The notes under the pieces are model-generated. The model worked only from the letters and a program-made list of their open reading frames with translations, did no database searches and was not told where the DNA came from. A DNA stretch of 5,854 bases from Moorella sp. UBA4076. Its GTDB lineage: Bacteria; Bacillota; DSM-521; Neomoorellales; Neomoorellaceae. The DNA lies in assembly GCA_002383405.1 (NCBI GenBank), contig DFYS01000143.1, forward strand, positions 1,365-7,218, written 5' to 3'. Of the stretch, positions 1 through 5,677 are shown one piece after another (position 1 is the first letter of the stretch; every line of letters starts with the position of its first letter). Both the position numbers and the translations under genes were made by a program.

Positions 1-43
1 TATCTATAGCAGGAATAAGCATATTTAGTGGCGAATAGTTTAA

Positions 44-108
44 TGTGATCGTTAAGAATAGTAAACAATAAGTTTGCAAACATAAACGCGGGCTGGAAAC
101 AGATCACA
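44..108. promoter_or_regulatory. candidate upstream activator sites (weak)
   Basis: This non-coding stretch upstream of the first sigma-54 promoter contains a perfect 10-bp palindrome, GTTTGCAAAC (72-81), and an inverted pair TGTGATC (44-50) and GATCACA (102-108). Taking position 155 as the transcription start, these lie at roughly -50 to -110, where enhancer-binding activators often bind. No copy of either motif was found upstream of the second promoter, so assignment to this regulator is inference only. The rest of 1-128 is AT-rich and shows no coding potential that I can support. Confidence 0.25.
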
Positions 109-128
109 AATATTCAATGCTTTCCTTC

Positions 129-144
129 TGGCATGTAATTTGCT
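129..144 (+). promoter_or_regulatory. sigma-54 (-24/-12) promoter of the regulator gene
   Basis: The sequence TGGCATGTAATTTGCT fits the sigma-54 consensus TGGCAYRNNNNTTGCW at every defined base, with GG and GC at the required spacing. The predicted start is near position 155, giving a leader of about 216 nt to the ATG at 371, including the inserted element. A sigma-54 promoter in front of a gene for a sigma-54 activator suggests positive autoregulation or control by another activator. The match is seen directly; the activity is inferred. Confidence 0.85.
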
Positions 145-164
145 ATATAATATAGGCAAAAGAA

Positions 165-172
165 AAACCGGG
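165..172 (+). repeat. left target-site duplication of the inserted element
   Basis: AAACCGGG here is repeated exactly at 304-311. Each copy directly abuts one end of the inverted-repeat element, as expected for an 8-bp target duplication made on insertion. The flanking G extends the identity to 9 bp if counted from one side. Confidence 0.75.
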
Positions 173-303
173 GTAACTGCTCAGCCTGGCTGGCGGTCAG
201 CCTGATAGCAATAGCCCGGAAACCTATATATGGCTGAACGGGTTTGTGATCCTGACGGCAGGCAGCACTAATACGGATTAGAGAAGGTAGCCTGAGCAGT
301 TAC
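173..303. mobile_element. MITE-like element, 131 bp, IS66-type ends
   Basis: The element begins GTAACTGCTCAG (173-184) and ends CTGAGCAGTTAC (292-303), a perfect 12-bp terminal inverted repeat; similarity continues imperfectly, 15 of 18 bases. It is bounded by exact 8-bp direct repeats AAACCGGG. Ends starting with GTAA together with 8-bp duplications are known hallmarks of the IS66 family. There is no room for a transposase, so this would be a non-autonomous derivative moved in trans. It sits between the sigma-54 promoter and the regulator, so it is transcribed as part of the leader. Inside are several short hairpins (188-202, 251-262, 268-281) and two copies of TCAGCCTG (181-188, 197-204). 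The alternative is a native structured leader RNA with a 12-bp closing stem; the abutting direct repeats argue for transposition. The family assignment is inference. Confidence 0.7.
268..283 (+). repeat. 16-mer hairpin repeat, copy 1 (inside the element)
   Basis: CTAATACGGATTAGAG matches copy 2 at 368-383 in 15 of 16 bases, exactly 100 bp away. The arms CTAAT and ATTAG can form a 5-bp hairpin with an ACGG loop. This copy carries ATA where the other has the regulator's ATG start codon. Confidence 0.6.
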
Positions 304-311
304 AAACCGGG
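304..311 (+). repeat. right target-site duplication of the inserted element
   Basis: AAACCGGG is an exact copy of 165-172 and begins immediately after the right terminal inverted repeat. Removing the element and one copy would restore a continuous leader running from AAACCGGG into GATAATTT. Confidence 0.75.
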
Positions 312-356
312 GATAATTTTTTTATACAGCCTGAGACCAACATCTGGGAATACAAA

Positions 357-362
357 AAGGGG
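357..362 (+). promoter_or_regulatory. ribosome binding site of the regulator gene
   Basis: AAGGGG lies 8 nt before the ATG at 371. It is a weaker Shine-Dalgarno match than the sites of the transport genes, which fits modest translation of a regulator. Confidence 0.6.
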
Positions 363-367
363 CAATC

Positions 368-383
368 CTAATGCGGATTAGAG
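368..383 (+). repeat. 16-mer hairpin repeat, copy 2 (over the start codon)
   Basis: CTAATGCGGATTAGAG contains the ATG start (371-373). CTAAT (368-372) and ATTAG (377-381) can pair around a GCGG loop, so the start codon would sit in the stem and loop edge of a short hairpin. It repeats the 16-mer at 268-283 with one change. A role in translation control is possible but unproven. Confidence 0.55.
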
Positions 384-2299
384 TTGGGTTCATATCATTC
401 TGTGCGGAAATAACGGCGCTAATTCGCCAGGTCAGCACAGAAATGGCGGAAGCAGTCGAGGTAATAATTGAAGAGGTCGATCCATTGGATGATCCGGCCC
501 CGTTTGAAGCGGCTAAAACGTTAGAACAGAGTTGTGATATTATCGTTGCCCGCGGTGGTACACGTTCGCAAATTATAGCCGAAGTTTCCGTGCCTGTTAT
601 TGAATTTCCCTATACCTACGCAGATATTTTAAACGCCCTTTACCAGACTAGAGATAAAGGGAAGCACATCATGCTTATCCTTTACCACGCCCAGGACCAA
701 GACCTGGGCCCCTGGCCCGGGGTTCTGGGCATTAAGGTAACGAAGGCTCTTGTTAATTACCGCCACGAGATCCGCCCGGCGGTGAGAAAAGCGAAAGAGC
801 TGGGCGCTGTGGTGGTGGGGGGCACCCTGCCGGTGGAATACGCTTCTTCCTTAAATATAGCTTCCCATTTAATATTATCTGAACGCGCAACCATCCTCCA
901 ATCCCTGCAAAAAGCCATCGAAATCGTCAAAGCCACCCATAAAGAGAAAGAACGGGCCGCCCGGCTGCAGGCCCTCCTCGACTTCGCCCATGAAGGCATC
1001 CTCTTCCTGGAAGGGGACAACGACATCACCTATGCCAACAGCGCCGCCATGGAGATCTTGAAAATACCCCGCGAACAGCTCGCAGGCAGGAAAGTAACGG
1101 AAGTTTTAAAAACCAATTCCAATACTTTAGAAGCAACCCTCAACAGCCGGGCCGGCAGCCCCCTGACCGGCAAACTGCTCAAACTGGACGGCCTTTCCAT
1201 CATGACCAATATCGTCCCCATCCGGGTGGGTACCCAGACCGCCGGCACGGTAGTCACCTTCTTTGAAGCCGCCCGCCTCCAGAACCTGGAACACAACTTC
1301 CGCCGCCAGCTGGCGCGGCGGGCGATGACGGCCCGCTTTACCCTGGACGACATCATCGGCCGGAGCAAGGCCATCGCTGCCGCCAAAGAGCAGGCCGCCG
1401 TCTTTGCCGCCACCGACTCCACGGTAGCCATCTACGGCGAAAGCGGCGTCGGCAAAGAACTATTCGCCCAGAGCATCCACAATTTGAGCGCCCGCAAAAA
1501 CGGGCCCTTTGTGGCCATCAACTGCTCGGCCCTGCCCAGGGAGCTCATGGAGAGCGAGCTCTTCGGCTACGAAGAAGGCGCCTTCACCGGGGCCAAAAAA
1601 GGCGGCAAAGAAGGGCTGTTTGAACTCGCCCACGGCGGCACCCTTTTTTTAGACGAGATCGGCACCATGCCCATAGAACTGCAGAGCAAGATCTTAAGGG
1701 TATTGCAGGAAAAAGAAGTCACCCGGCTGGGGGGCGGCAGCCTGATACCCGTAGACGTACGCATTATTGTCGCCACCAACCGCGACCTCAAAGAAGCGGT
1801 ACGGCAGGGAGAGTTCCGGCAGGACCTGTACTTCCGGCTCAACGTATTGCCGCTTTACGTACCCCCTTTAAGGGAGCGGCCGGAAGACATTGCCCTGCTC
1901 TTCGAGCACTTTGTACGCACCTTCAGCCGCCGGCTGGGGCGGCGCCTCAACCTGGACAACCTGCATAACGTCCCTTTGCTGCAGGGACACTCCTGGCCGG
2001 GGAACGTGCGGGAGCTGATGAACTTCTGCGAGCGCTTTGTAGCCCTGGCCGGACAGCAGGGCGACCAGGACGAACTGCTGCAGCAGTTGCTGGCCGAGAG
2101 CCGGCGGGAATCCAATCCAGGCAGCAGGCTGGACCTGCTGGAGAAGGGGACGTGGAAAGAGACCTGGCAGGAGATGGAGAAGAACCTGCTGGAACAGGTG
2201 CTGGCCGAGAGCGGCATGACCAAAACCGCCATGGCCCGCTCCCTGGGGATCAGCCGGACAGCCCTGTGGAAAAAATTGAAGGAGAAATCGAACCTGTAA
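371..2299 (+). CDS. sigma-54-dependent activator, PrpR_N-PAS-AAA+-Fis HTH
   Basis: This 642-residue cytoplasmic enhancer-binding protein would activate RNA polymerase carrying sigma-54. Residues about 3-188 form a PrpR_N-type sensor, with the RGGT segment at 61-64 followed by IEFPYTYADILNAL. A helical linker (about 182-203) leads to a PAS-like domain (about 200-300, FAHEGILFLEGDNDITYANS). The AAA+ domain spans about 323-555: Walker A GESGVGKE (356-363), the sigma-54-contacting loop GAFTGA (403-408), Walker B GGTLFLDEIG (422-431), VATNRDL (467-473), arginine-rich FRQDLYFRLN (482-491) and WPGNVREL (542-549). A Fis-type HTH ends the protein (about 605-638, MARSLGISRTALWKKL). All key ATPase motifs are intact. 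PrpR_N proteins are known to sense small organic acids such as 2-methylcitrate; the ligand here is unknown. Position just upstream of a sigma-54-driven TRAP operon makes that operon the likely target. Third-position GC rises sharply after the first domain. Confidence 0.95.
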   Translation: MRIRVGFISFCAEITALIRQVSTEMAEAVEVIIEEVDPLDDPAPFEAAKTLEQSCDIIVARGGTRSQIIAEVSVPVIEFPYTYADILNALYQTRDKGKHIMLILYHAQDQDLGPWPGVLGIKVTKALVNYRHEIRPAVRKAKELGAVVVGGTLPVEYASSLNIASHLILSERATILQSLQKAIEIVKATHKEKERAARLQALLDFAHEGILFLEGDNDITYANSAAMEILKIPREQLAGRKVTEVLKTNSNTLEATLNSRAGSPLTGKLLKLDGLSIMTNIVPIRVGTQTAGTVVTFFEAARLQNLEHNFRRQLARRAMTARFTLDDIIGRSKAIAAAKEQAAVFAATDSTVAIYGESGVGKELFAQSIHNLSARKNGPFVAINCSALPRELMESELFGYEEGAFTGAKKGGKEGLFELAHGGTLFLDEIGTMPIELQSKILRVLQEKEVTRLGGGSLIPVDVRIIVATNRDLKEAVRQGEFRQDLYFRLNVLPLYVPPLRERPEDIALLFEHFVRTFSRRLGRRLNLDNLHNVPLLQGHSWPGNVRELMNFCERFVALAGQQGDQDELLQQLLAESRRESNPGSRLDLLEKGTWKETWQEMEKNLLEQVLAESGMTKTAMARSLGISRTALWKKLKEKSNL

Positions 2300-2378
2300 A
2301 CGTAAATTTTAGGCAACATCTTGTTTAAAAAAATGAACGGCTAAAAAGAAAAAGAACCTCTTTTCAATAGTTATCGCC

Positions 2379-2394
2379 TGGCATACTACTTGCA
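2379..2394 (+). promoter_or_regulatory. sigma-54 (-24/-12) promoter of the TRAP operon
   Basis: TGGCATACTACTTGCA matches the sigma-54 consensus at every defined base. The predicted start is near 2405, about 175 nt upstream of the dctP start. The hexamer TTCAAT lies exactly 16 bp upstream of the TGG here (2363-2368) and also at the regulator promoter (113-118). Activator sites would be expected in 2250-2340, overlapping the end of the regulator gene. No terminator is visible after the regulator, so some read-through into the operon is possible. Confidence 0.88.
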
Positions 2395-2404
2395 ATAAAA
2401 ATAA

Positions 2405-2580
2405 AGATGGGTTTAAAACCTCAGAGTTAATGCTTACTCCAGAAAGGGGTGGTAAAATTTTTAATCCTGCATTAAGGAGGCCCGGGAGGTGGGGCGCAGG
2501 AGGAGGCAGAGCAGCGGGCAAGGGCGACATTGTTAACCAGGCAGGAAAGAAAATTATATGAAATTAGGAGGTACAGCTTC
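2405..2580 (+). promoter_or_regulatory. 5' leader of the TRAP operon, structured and purine-rich
   Basis: The predicted untranslated leader carries an inverted pair TTAATGC (2427-2433) and GCATTAA (2469-2475) that could close a stem of 7 bp, with a smaller possible hairpin inside (TTAC with GTAA). The right arm runs into a strong AAGGAGG (2474-2480) that does not precede the real dctP start. A very G/A-rich segment follows (2474-2526). No riboswitch class is recognised. Pairing could affect RNA stability or ribosome loading, which is speculation. Confidence 0.35.
2566..2572 (+). promoter_or_regulatory. ribosome binding site fixing the dctP start
   Basis: AGGAGGT is a near-perfect Shine-Dalgarno sequence ending 8 nt before GTG at 2581. 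It favours the GTG over an in-frame TTG at 2530, and the resulting protein starts with a normal short lipoprotein signal. Confidence 0.85.
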
Positions 2581-3651
2581 GTGAAAAAGTTCAGCAAAAC
2601 ATATTTGGTGTTTGTTGCTTTGTTGTTGACCCTGCTGATTATTTTAACCGGTTGCGGGGGACAAACTGCCGAGGATAATAGTTCAGCGGGTAAAGAAGCT
2701 GCCGTCCAGAAAGCGGTTATCCGTTTCAGCCATGCCTTACCGGAGCAGCATTATATATCCTATCAGTTTAAAGAATGGGCCGATCTTGCCATGCAGAAGG
2801 CCAATGGCACCCTGGAAATCCAGATTTACCCTTCAGCCCAGTTGTATAAAGACCCCGATGTTTATGAAGCAATCATGACCGGTGGTATAGAAAGCGGGCA
2901 TTTGTACAGCTACATTAATACGCGCTATGTCCCCGAGGCCAACGCCATGATGACCTGGTATTTATGGGATACGACCCAGGAAGTATATGACGTAGGCGTT
3001 AAAGGTCCCCTGCGGGCCAAAATCGACGCAGAGTTCGAAAAGAAGGGCATTAAACAGCTGGCCTGGCTGCCCTGGCATATCGAAGACTTTGCTTTTTTGA
3101 CCACCAAAGAGGTTAAAGTTCCCGCCGACATGAAAGGGTTGACGGTCAGAGCCACCATGCCCGAGGATGCAGCCTGGTATCAAAAGTGGGGAGTCAATCC
3201 TTCTTATATAAGTGGCTCCGAACAATATATGGCCCTGCAGCGCGGCGTACTCCAGGGGACTCTGGCGACCGTCGCGACCTCGGTGGAGCGCAAACTCTAC
3301 GAGGTAGCACCTTACGCGGTGCTGGTGCCTTTTTATGATCAAATTTCTTCGATCGGGATCAACAAAAACTTTTTCGACAAGCTGGCTCCGGAACAGCAAA
3401 AAGCACTGGTTGATGCCGCTAAAGAAGTGGAAGCCAAGAGCATGGCCGCCGCCATGAAGGACTATGAAGAGATCATGAAGCGGGCGCAGGAAGCAGGCGT
3501 TAAGGTTTACAAACCGACGCCGGAAGAAATGAAGCTCTGGCAAGCAGGCAAGGACGAGATACGCCAGCAATTGTATAAGGATCAGCCCCAGGTCCTGGAG
3601 GAGGTCAAAAAGCTCGAGGAGCAACTGGCCGCCTACCGGCAGAAGAAATAG
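2581..3651 (+). CDS. dctP: TRAP transporter solute-binding lipoprotein, DctP family
   Basis: This 356-residue extracytoplasmic binding protein captures a substrate and hands it to the DctQ-DctM membrane pair. The GTG start is chosen for its strong ribosome site; it yields KK, a hydrophobic stretch and the lipobox ILTGC with Cys25 as the predicted lipidated residue, so the protein is likely tethered outside the membrane. The mature part shows DctP-family features: IRFSHALPEQHY near residues 47-58, MKGLTVR at 184-190, whose Arg190 aligns with the arginine that holds the substrate carboxylate in known DctP proteins, GVNP (about 204-207), ERKLYEVA (236-243) and INKNFFDKL (260-268). Where many relatives have VDG, this protein has LQG (224-226), which may reflect a different ligand. 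Length is typical for the family once the signal and a lysine/glutamate-rich helical tail are counted. The substrate is not determinable; an organic acid is the default expectation. Confidence 0.95.
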   Translation: MKKFSKTYLVFVALLLTLLIILTGCGGQTAEDNSSAGKEAAVQKAVIRFSHALPEQHYISYQFKEWADLAMQKANGTLEIQIYPSAQLYKDPDVYEAIMTGGIESGHLYSYINTRYVPEANAMMTWYLWDTTQEVYDVGVKGPLRAKIDAEFEKKGIKQLAWLPWHIEDFAFLTTKEVKVPADMKGLTVRATMPEDAAWYQKWGVNPSYISGSEQYMALQRGVLQGTLATVATSVERKLYEVAPYAVLVPFYDQISSIGINKNFFDKLAPEQQKALVDAAKEVEAKSMAAAMKDYEEIMKRAQEAGVKVYKPTPEEMKLWQAGKDEIRQQLYKDQPQVLEEVKKLEEQLAAYRQKK

Positions 3652-3664
3652 CTTTATCGGCCGC

Positions 3665-3694
3665 GGGAGTCCTTCTTGCCAGGGAAGGACTCCC
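3665..3694 (+). other. strong hairpin between dctP and dctQ
   Basis: GGGAGTCCTTC (3665-3675) and GAAGGACTCCC (3684-3694) form a perfect 11-bp stem with an 8-nt loop, starting 13 nt after the dctP stop. No U-run follows, so it is not a typical intrinsic terminator. Hairpins after a binding-protein gene often protect the upstream message from 3' decay and let the binding protein be made in excess over the membrane subunits. That role is inferred here. Confidence 0.7.
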
Positions 3695-3753
3695 CGGCAC
3701 AGTAACGATAGGCGGAGGGCGCTTCTATTAGTTTAAGTAATGGAGGATTTATT

Positions 3754-4233
3754 ATGGAGCTTTTAAAGAAAGTGACTGCCGCAGCCCATACGTTAGGAGC
3801 TATTATAATCGGGTTGATGTTTATTTCCATTGTTGCCCAGGTGATCGTTCGTCTTCTCGGGGGTTCCATGATTTGGGTAGAAGAGCTGAGCGGTTATGGG
3901 GCTGTCTGGTCTACCTACCTGGGTATTGCTTATGTTCTCAGGCAGGGCCGGCACGTCAGGGTAGATCTGGTGACCCGGCAGATGTCGCCGAGAGCCCAGG
4001 AGATTATGCGTTTAGTGGGGGATATAGCTTGCGTAATTTTTAGCATAATTCTTGCCTGGAAGGCCATCCATCTGGTGGGCGTTTCTCTGCAGGTGCAACG
4101 GCTTACCCCGCTTTTAGGGCTGCACGTTTATTGGCTGCAAATTGTTTTGCCCGTCGGTTTTATCCTCTTTGGCCTCGAAGCCGTGGCCGATTCCGCATTG
4201 GCGGCTAGAACTTTAAAGGCAATAAGGGAATAA
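3754..4233 (+). CDS. dctQ: TRAP transporter small membrane subunit, DctQ family
   Basis: This 159-residue integral membrane protein is the small permease component that pairs with DctM. It has four hydrophobic segments at about residues 11-33, 47-63, 88-109 and 124-146, the family arrangement. Typical DctQ landmarks are WVEEL (41-45) just before the second segment and the RQGRHVRVDL stretch (63-72) after it. The ATG at 3754 is preceded by GGAGG (3742-3746) at 7 nt spacing. The gene starts 102 nt after dctP, behind a strong hairpin, and has the same orientation as dctP and dctM, so one transcript is likely. Length is normal for the family and no damage is visible. The symbol is a family name and does not imply C4-dicarboxylate transport. 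Confidence 0.93.
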   Translation: MELLKKVTAAAHTLGAIIIGLMFISIVAQVIVRLLGGSMIWVEELSGYGAVWSTYLGIAYVLRQGRHVRVDLVTRQMSPRAQEIMRLVGDIACVIFSIILAWKAIHLVGVSLQVQRLTPLLGLHVYWLQIVLPVGFILFGLEAVADSALAARTLKAIRE

Positions 4234-4245
4234 CTGAAGTTACAG

Positions 4246-4283
4246 CTTTTGCTAACAACCGGCACGACCGGAAACGCTAAAAG
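4246..4283 (+). other. weak imperfect hairpin between dctQ and dctM
   Basis: CTTTT (4246-4250) and AAAAG (4279-4283) can pair around an inner CCGG (4259-4262) and CCGG (4268-4271) separated by 5 nt. The match is imperfect and no U-run follows, so this is at most a minor intercistronic structure in the 97-nt gap. Confidence 0.25.
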
Positions 4284-4330
4284 AATAAGTCATAACCGGT
4301 AAAAATTTGATTTTAAGAAGGAGATTGGCC

Positions 4331-5635
4331 ATGGACCCTATTATTATTGCGGCTGCCGTCCTCCTGGTTATCCTGTTATTCATCGGCACCCCGGTACCGG
4401 TGGCCCTGGGTTTCGCCGGCATGTTGGGCCTCTATGCCCTGACCGGCGATGGTGCGCTGCTGGTGGCTGCCAAAGTCATGTTTGATACCTTGAACGATTT
4501 TGTTCTCCTGGCCATACCCCTGTTTATCCTTATGGGTACAATCCTGGGTAAAGGCGGGGTGGGGGAAAAACTCTATCACTTATTTGATGCCTTTTTACGC
4601 CAGATTCCCGGGGGAGTGGGTATTGCTACTATTTTAACCTGCGCCATCCTGGCGGCCATGTGCGGCACCAGCGTGGCCATTGCGGCCATGGTCGGGGCTT
4701 TCGCCATTACCAATCTAATGAAATATGGTTACAGCTTTCCCCTGGCCGTGGGTATATGTGTGGCCGGCGGGGCCCTGGGGATCCTTATCCCCCCCAGCGT
4801 GCCGATGATCGTTTACAGCGCTTTTGCCCAGGAATCAGCCGGCCGGCTTTTTATGGCCGGTGTGGTTCCGGGCATTATTGCTGTCATCGTCTTTAGTATT
4901 TATGTAGCCTGGTCTTACAGCCGCCAGCCCAATAAAGTAAAGGTGGAACCTGCGACCTGGAGCGAGAGGTGGGTGGCCTTCAAAGAAGGCATCTGGGCTT
5001 TGTTGATTCCGGTAGGCATTATGGTCCCGCTCTACACCGGTGTGGCCACTCCGACAGAGATCGCTGCCGTGGGCGTACTGTGGTCTTTTATCGTAGGCAT
5101 TTTCATTTACCGTACCATCAGCTGGAAAGATGTGATTCCGCTTTTGCGCGAAGCGTTAAACGGTACCGTAATGGTCACCTTCATTATCTGCGGTGCCATG
5201 CTCTTCGGCAACGCCATTACCCAGCTCGGCCTGGGTAAAGCCATCAGCGACTTTTTCGTCAGCGGTTTTGCTCCCTGGGTATTTATCGTCATCACCATGA
5301 TTATCATGCTTATTATGGGCTGCTTCCTGGAGGGGGCCTCGATCATGATGATCATGATCCCCGTTCTTTTACCCACCTTGCTGGGGTATAAGCTGGATCT
5401 TATCTGGTATGCGGTCTTGATGGTCATCAACATTGAAGTGGCCCTGCTCACCCCGCCGGTGGGGTTAAACCTCTTTGCCATCGACGGCGTGGCCAAGGGT
5501 TTGGGATTTCCCAGCACCCTGGGCACAGTTATCCGGGGCAGCTGGCCTTTTTTGGTGTTATATGTGCTGGTTATGATTCTGGTAGCTCTTTTCCCCAGCC
5601 TGGCCTTGTGGTTACCGTCGCAGATGATGCGGTAA
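4331..5635 (+). CDS. dctM: TRAP transporter large membrane subunit, DctM family
   Basis: This 434-residue, very hydrophobic permease forms the transport path of the TRAP system and uses an ion gradient, commonly sodium, to drive uptake. About a dozen membrane segments can be read, starting at residue 3 (IIIAAAVLLVILLFIG). The two-fold repeated architecture of the family is evident: CGTSVAIAA (111-119) and GALGILIPPS (147-156) in the first half, LEGAS (333-337) and TPPVGLNLF (374-382) in the second. ESAGRLFMAGVVPG (168-181) is also characteristic. The ATG at 4331 is chosen because AAGGAG (4318-4323) sits 7 nt upstream; a TTG 24 nt earlier would add a charged tail and has no good ribosome site. 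It is the last gene of the operon, ending 5 nt before a strong hairpin. Length is typical and intact. The substrate is unknown. Confidence 0.95.
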   Translation: MDPIIIAAAVLLVILLFIGTPVPVALGFAGMLGLYALTGDGALLVAAKVMFDTLNDFVLLAIPLFILMGTILGKGGVGEKLYHLFDAFLRQIPGGVGIATILTCAILAAMCGTSVAIAAMVGAFAITNLMKYGYSFPLAVGICVAGGALGILIPPSVPMIVYSAFAQESAGRLFMAGVVPGIIAVIVFSIYVAWSYSRQPNKVKVEPATWSERWVAFKEGIWALLIPVGIMVPLYTGVATPTEIAAVGVLWSFIVGIFIYRTISWKDVIPLLREALNGTVMVTFIICGAMLFGNAITQLGLGKAISDFFVSGFAPWVFIVITMIIMLIMGCFLEGASIMMIMIPVLLPTLLGYKLDLIWYAVLMVINIEVALLTPPVGLNLFAIDGVAKGLGFPSTLGTVIRGSWPFLVLYVLVMILVALFPSLALWLPSQMMR

Positions 5636-5640
5636 ATTAA

Positions 5641-5670
5641 ACCCAACGGCGGCAAGGGCCGCCGTTGGGT
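5641..5670. terminator. bidirectional terminator between convergent genes
   Basis: ACCCAACGGCGGC (5641-5653) and GCCGCCGTTGGGT (5658-5670) form a perfect 13-bp stem with loop AAGG. It begins 5 nt after the dctM stop and lies 7 nt beyond the stop of the opposing gene. The plus-strand tail (GTTAATATCATTCTTTT) is only moderately U-rich, while the minus-strand tail reads TTAATTT, so it probably ends transcription from both sides. Confidence 0.85.
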
Positions 5671-5677
5671 GTTAATA

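Noticed and set aside
62..68. TAAACAA shared in inverted orientation with 2321-2327 as a common activator site
   Set aside because: A 7-mer in AT-rich DNA is expected by chance, and orientation and distance to the promoters differ.
165..312. T-box or known riboswitch in the regulator leader
   Set aside because: No T-box AGGGUGGNACCGCG-like segment and no recognisable conserved core of a known riboswitch class; the flanking 8-bp duplications fit an insertion better.
1855..2319. Long reverse-strand open frame opposite the activator's AAA+ and HTH region
   Set aside because: It lies fully over an intact, motif-rich gene; its translation is serine/arginine-rich low-complexity without a recognisable domain or ribosome site.
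2530..2580. N-terminal extension of dctP from TTG at 2530
   Set aside because: It has no good ribosome site and would place 17 charged residues before the signal peptide; GTG at 2581 has AGGAGGT at proper spacing.
2962..3624. 220-codon reverse-strand open frame opposite dctP
   Set aside because: It is antisense to a clear DctP protein and has no recognisable family features.
3665..3694. Intrinsic terminator after dctP
   Set aside because: The stem is strong, but the downstream sequence (CCGGCACAG) lacks a U-run and the following genes clearly belong to the operon.
4307..4330. Upstream TTG start for dctM
   Set aside because: ATG at 4331 has a strong AAGGAG and gives the normal hydrophobic DctM start.
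5107..5655. 182-codon reverse-strand open frame opposite dctM
   Set aside because: It covers conserved DctM motifs on the other strand, and its start would lie inside the terminator stem.
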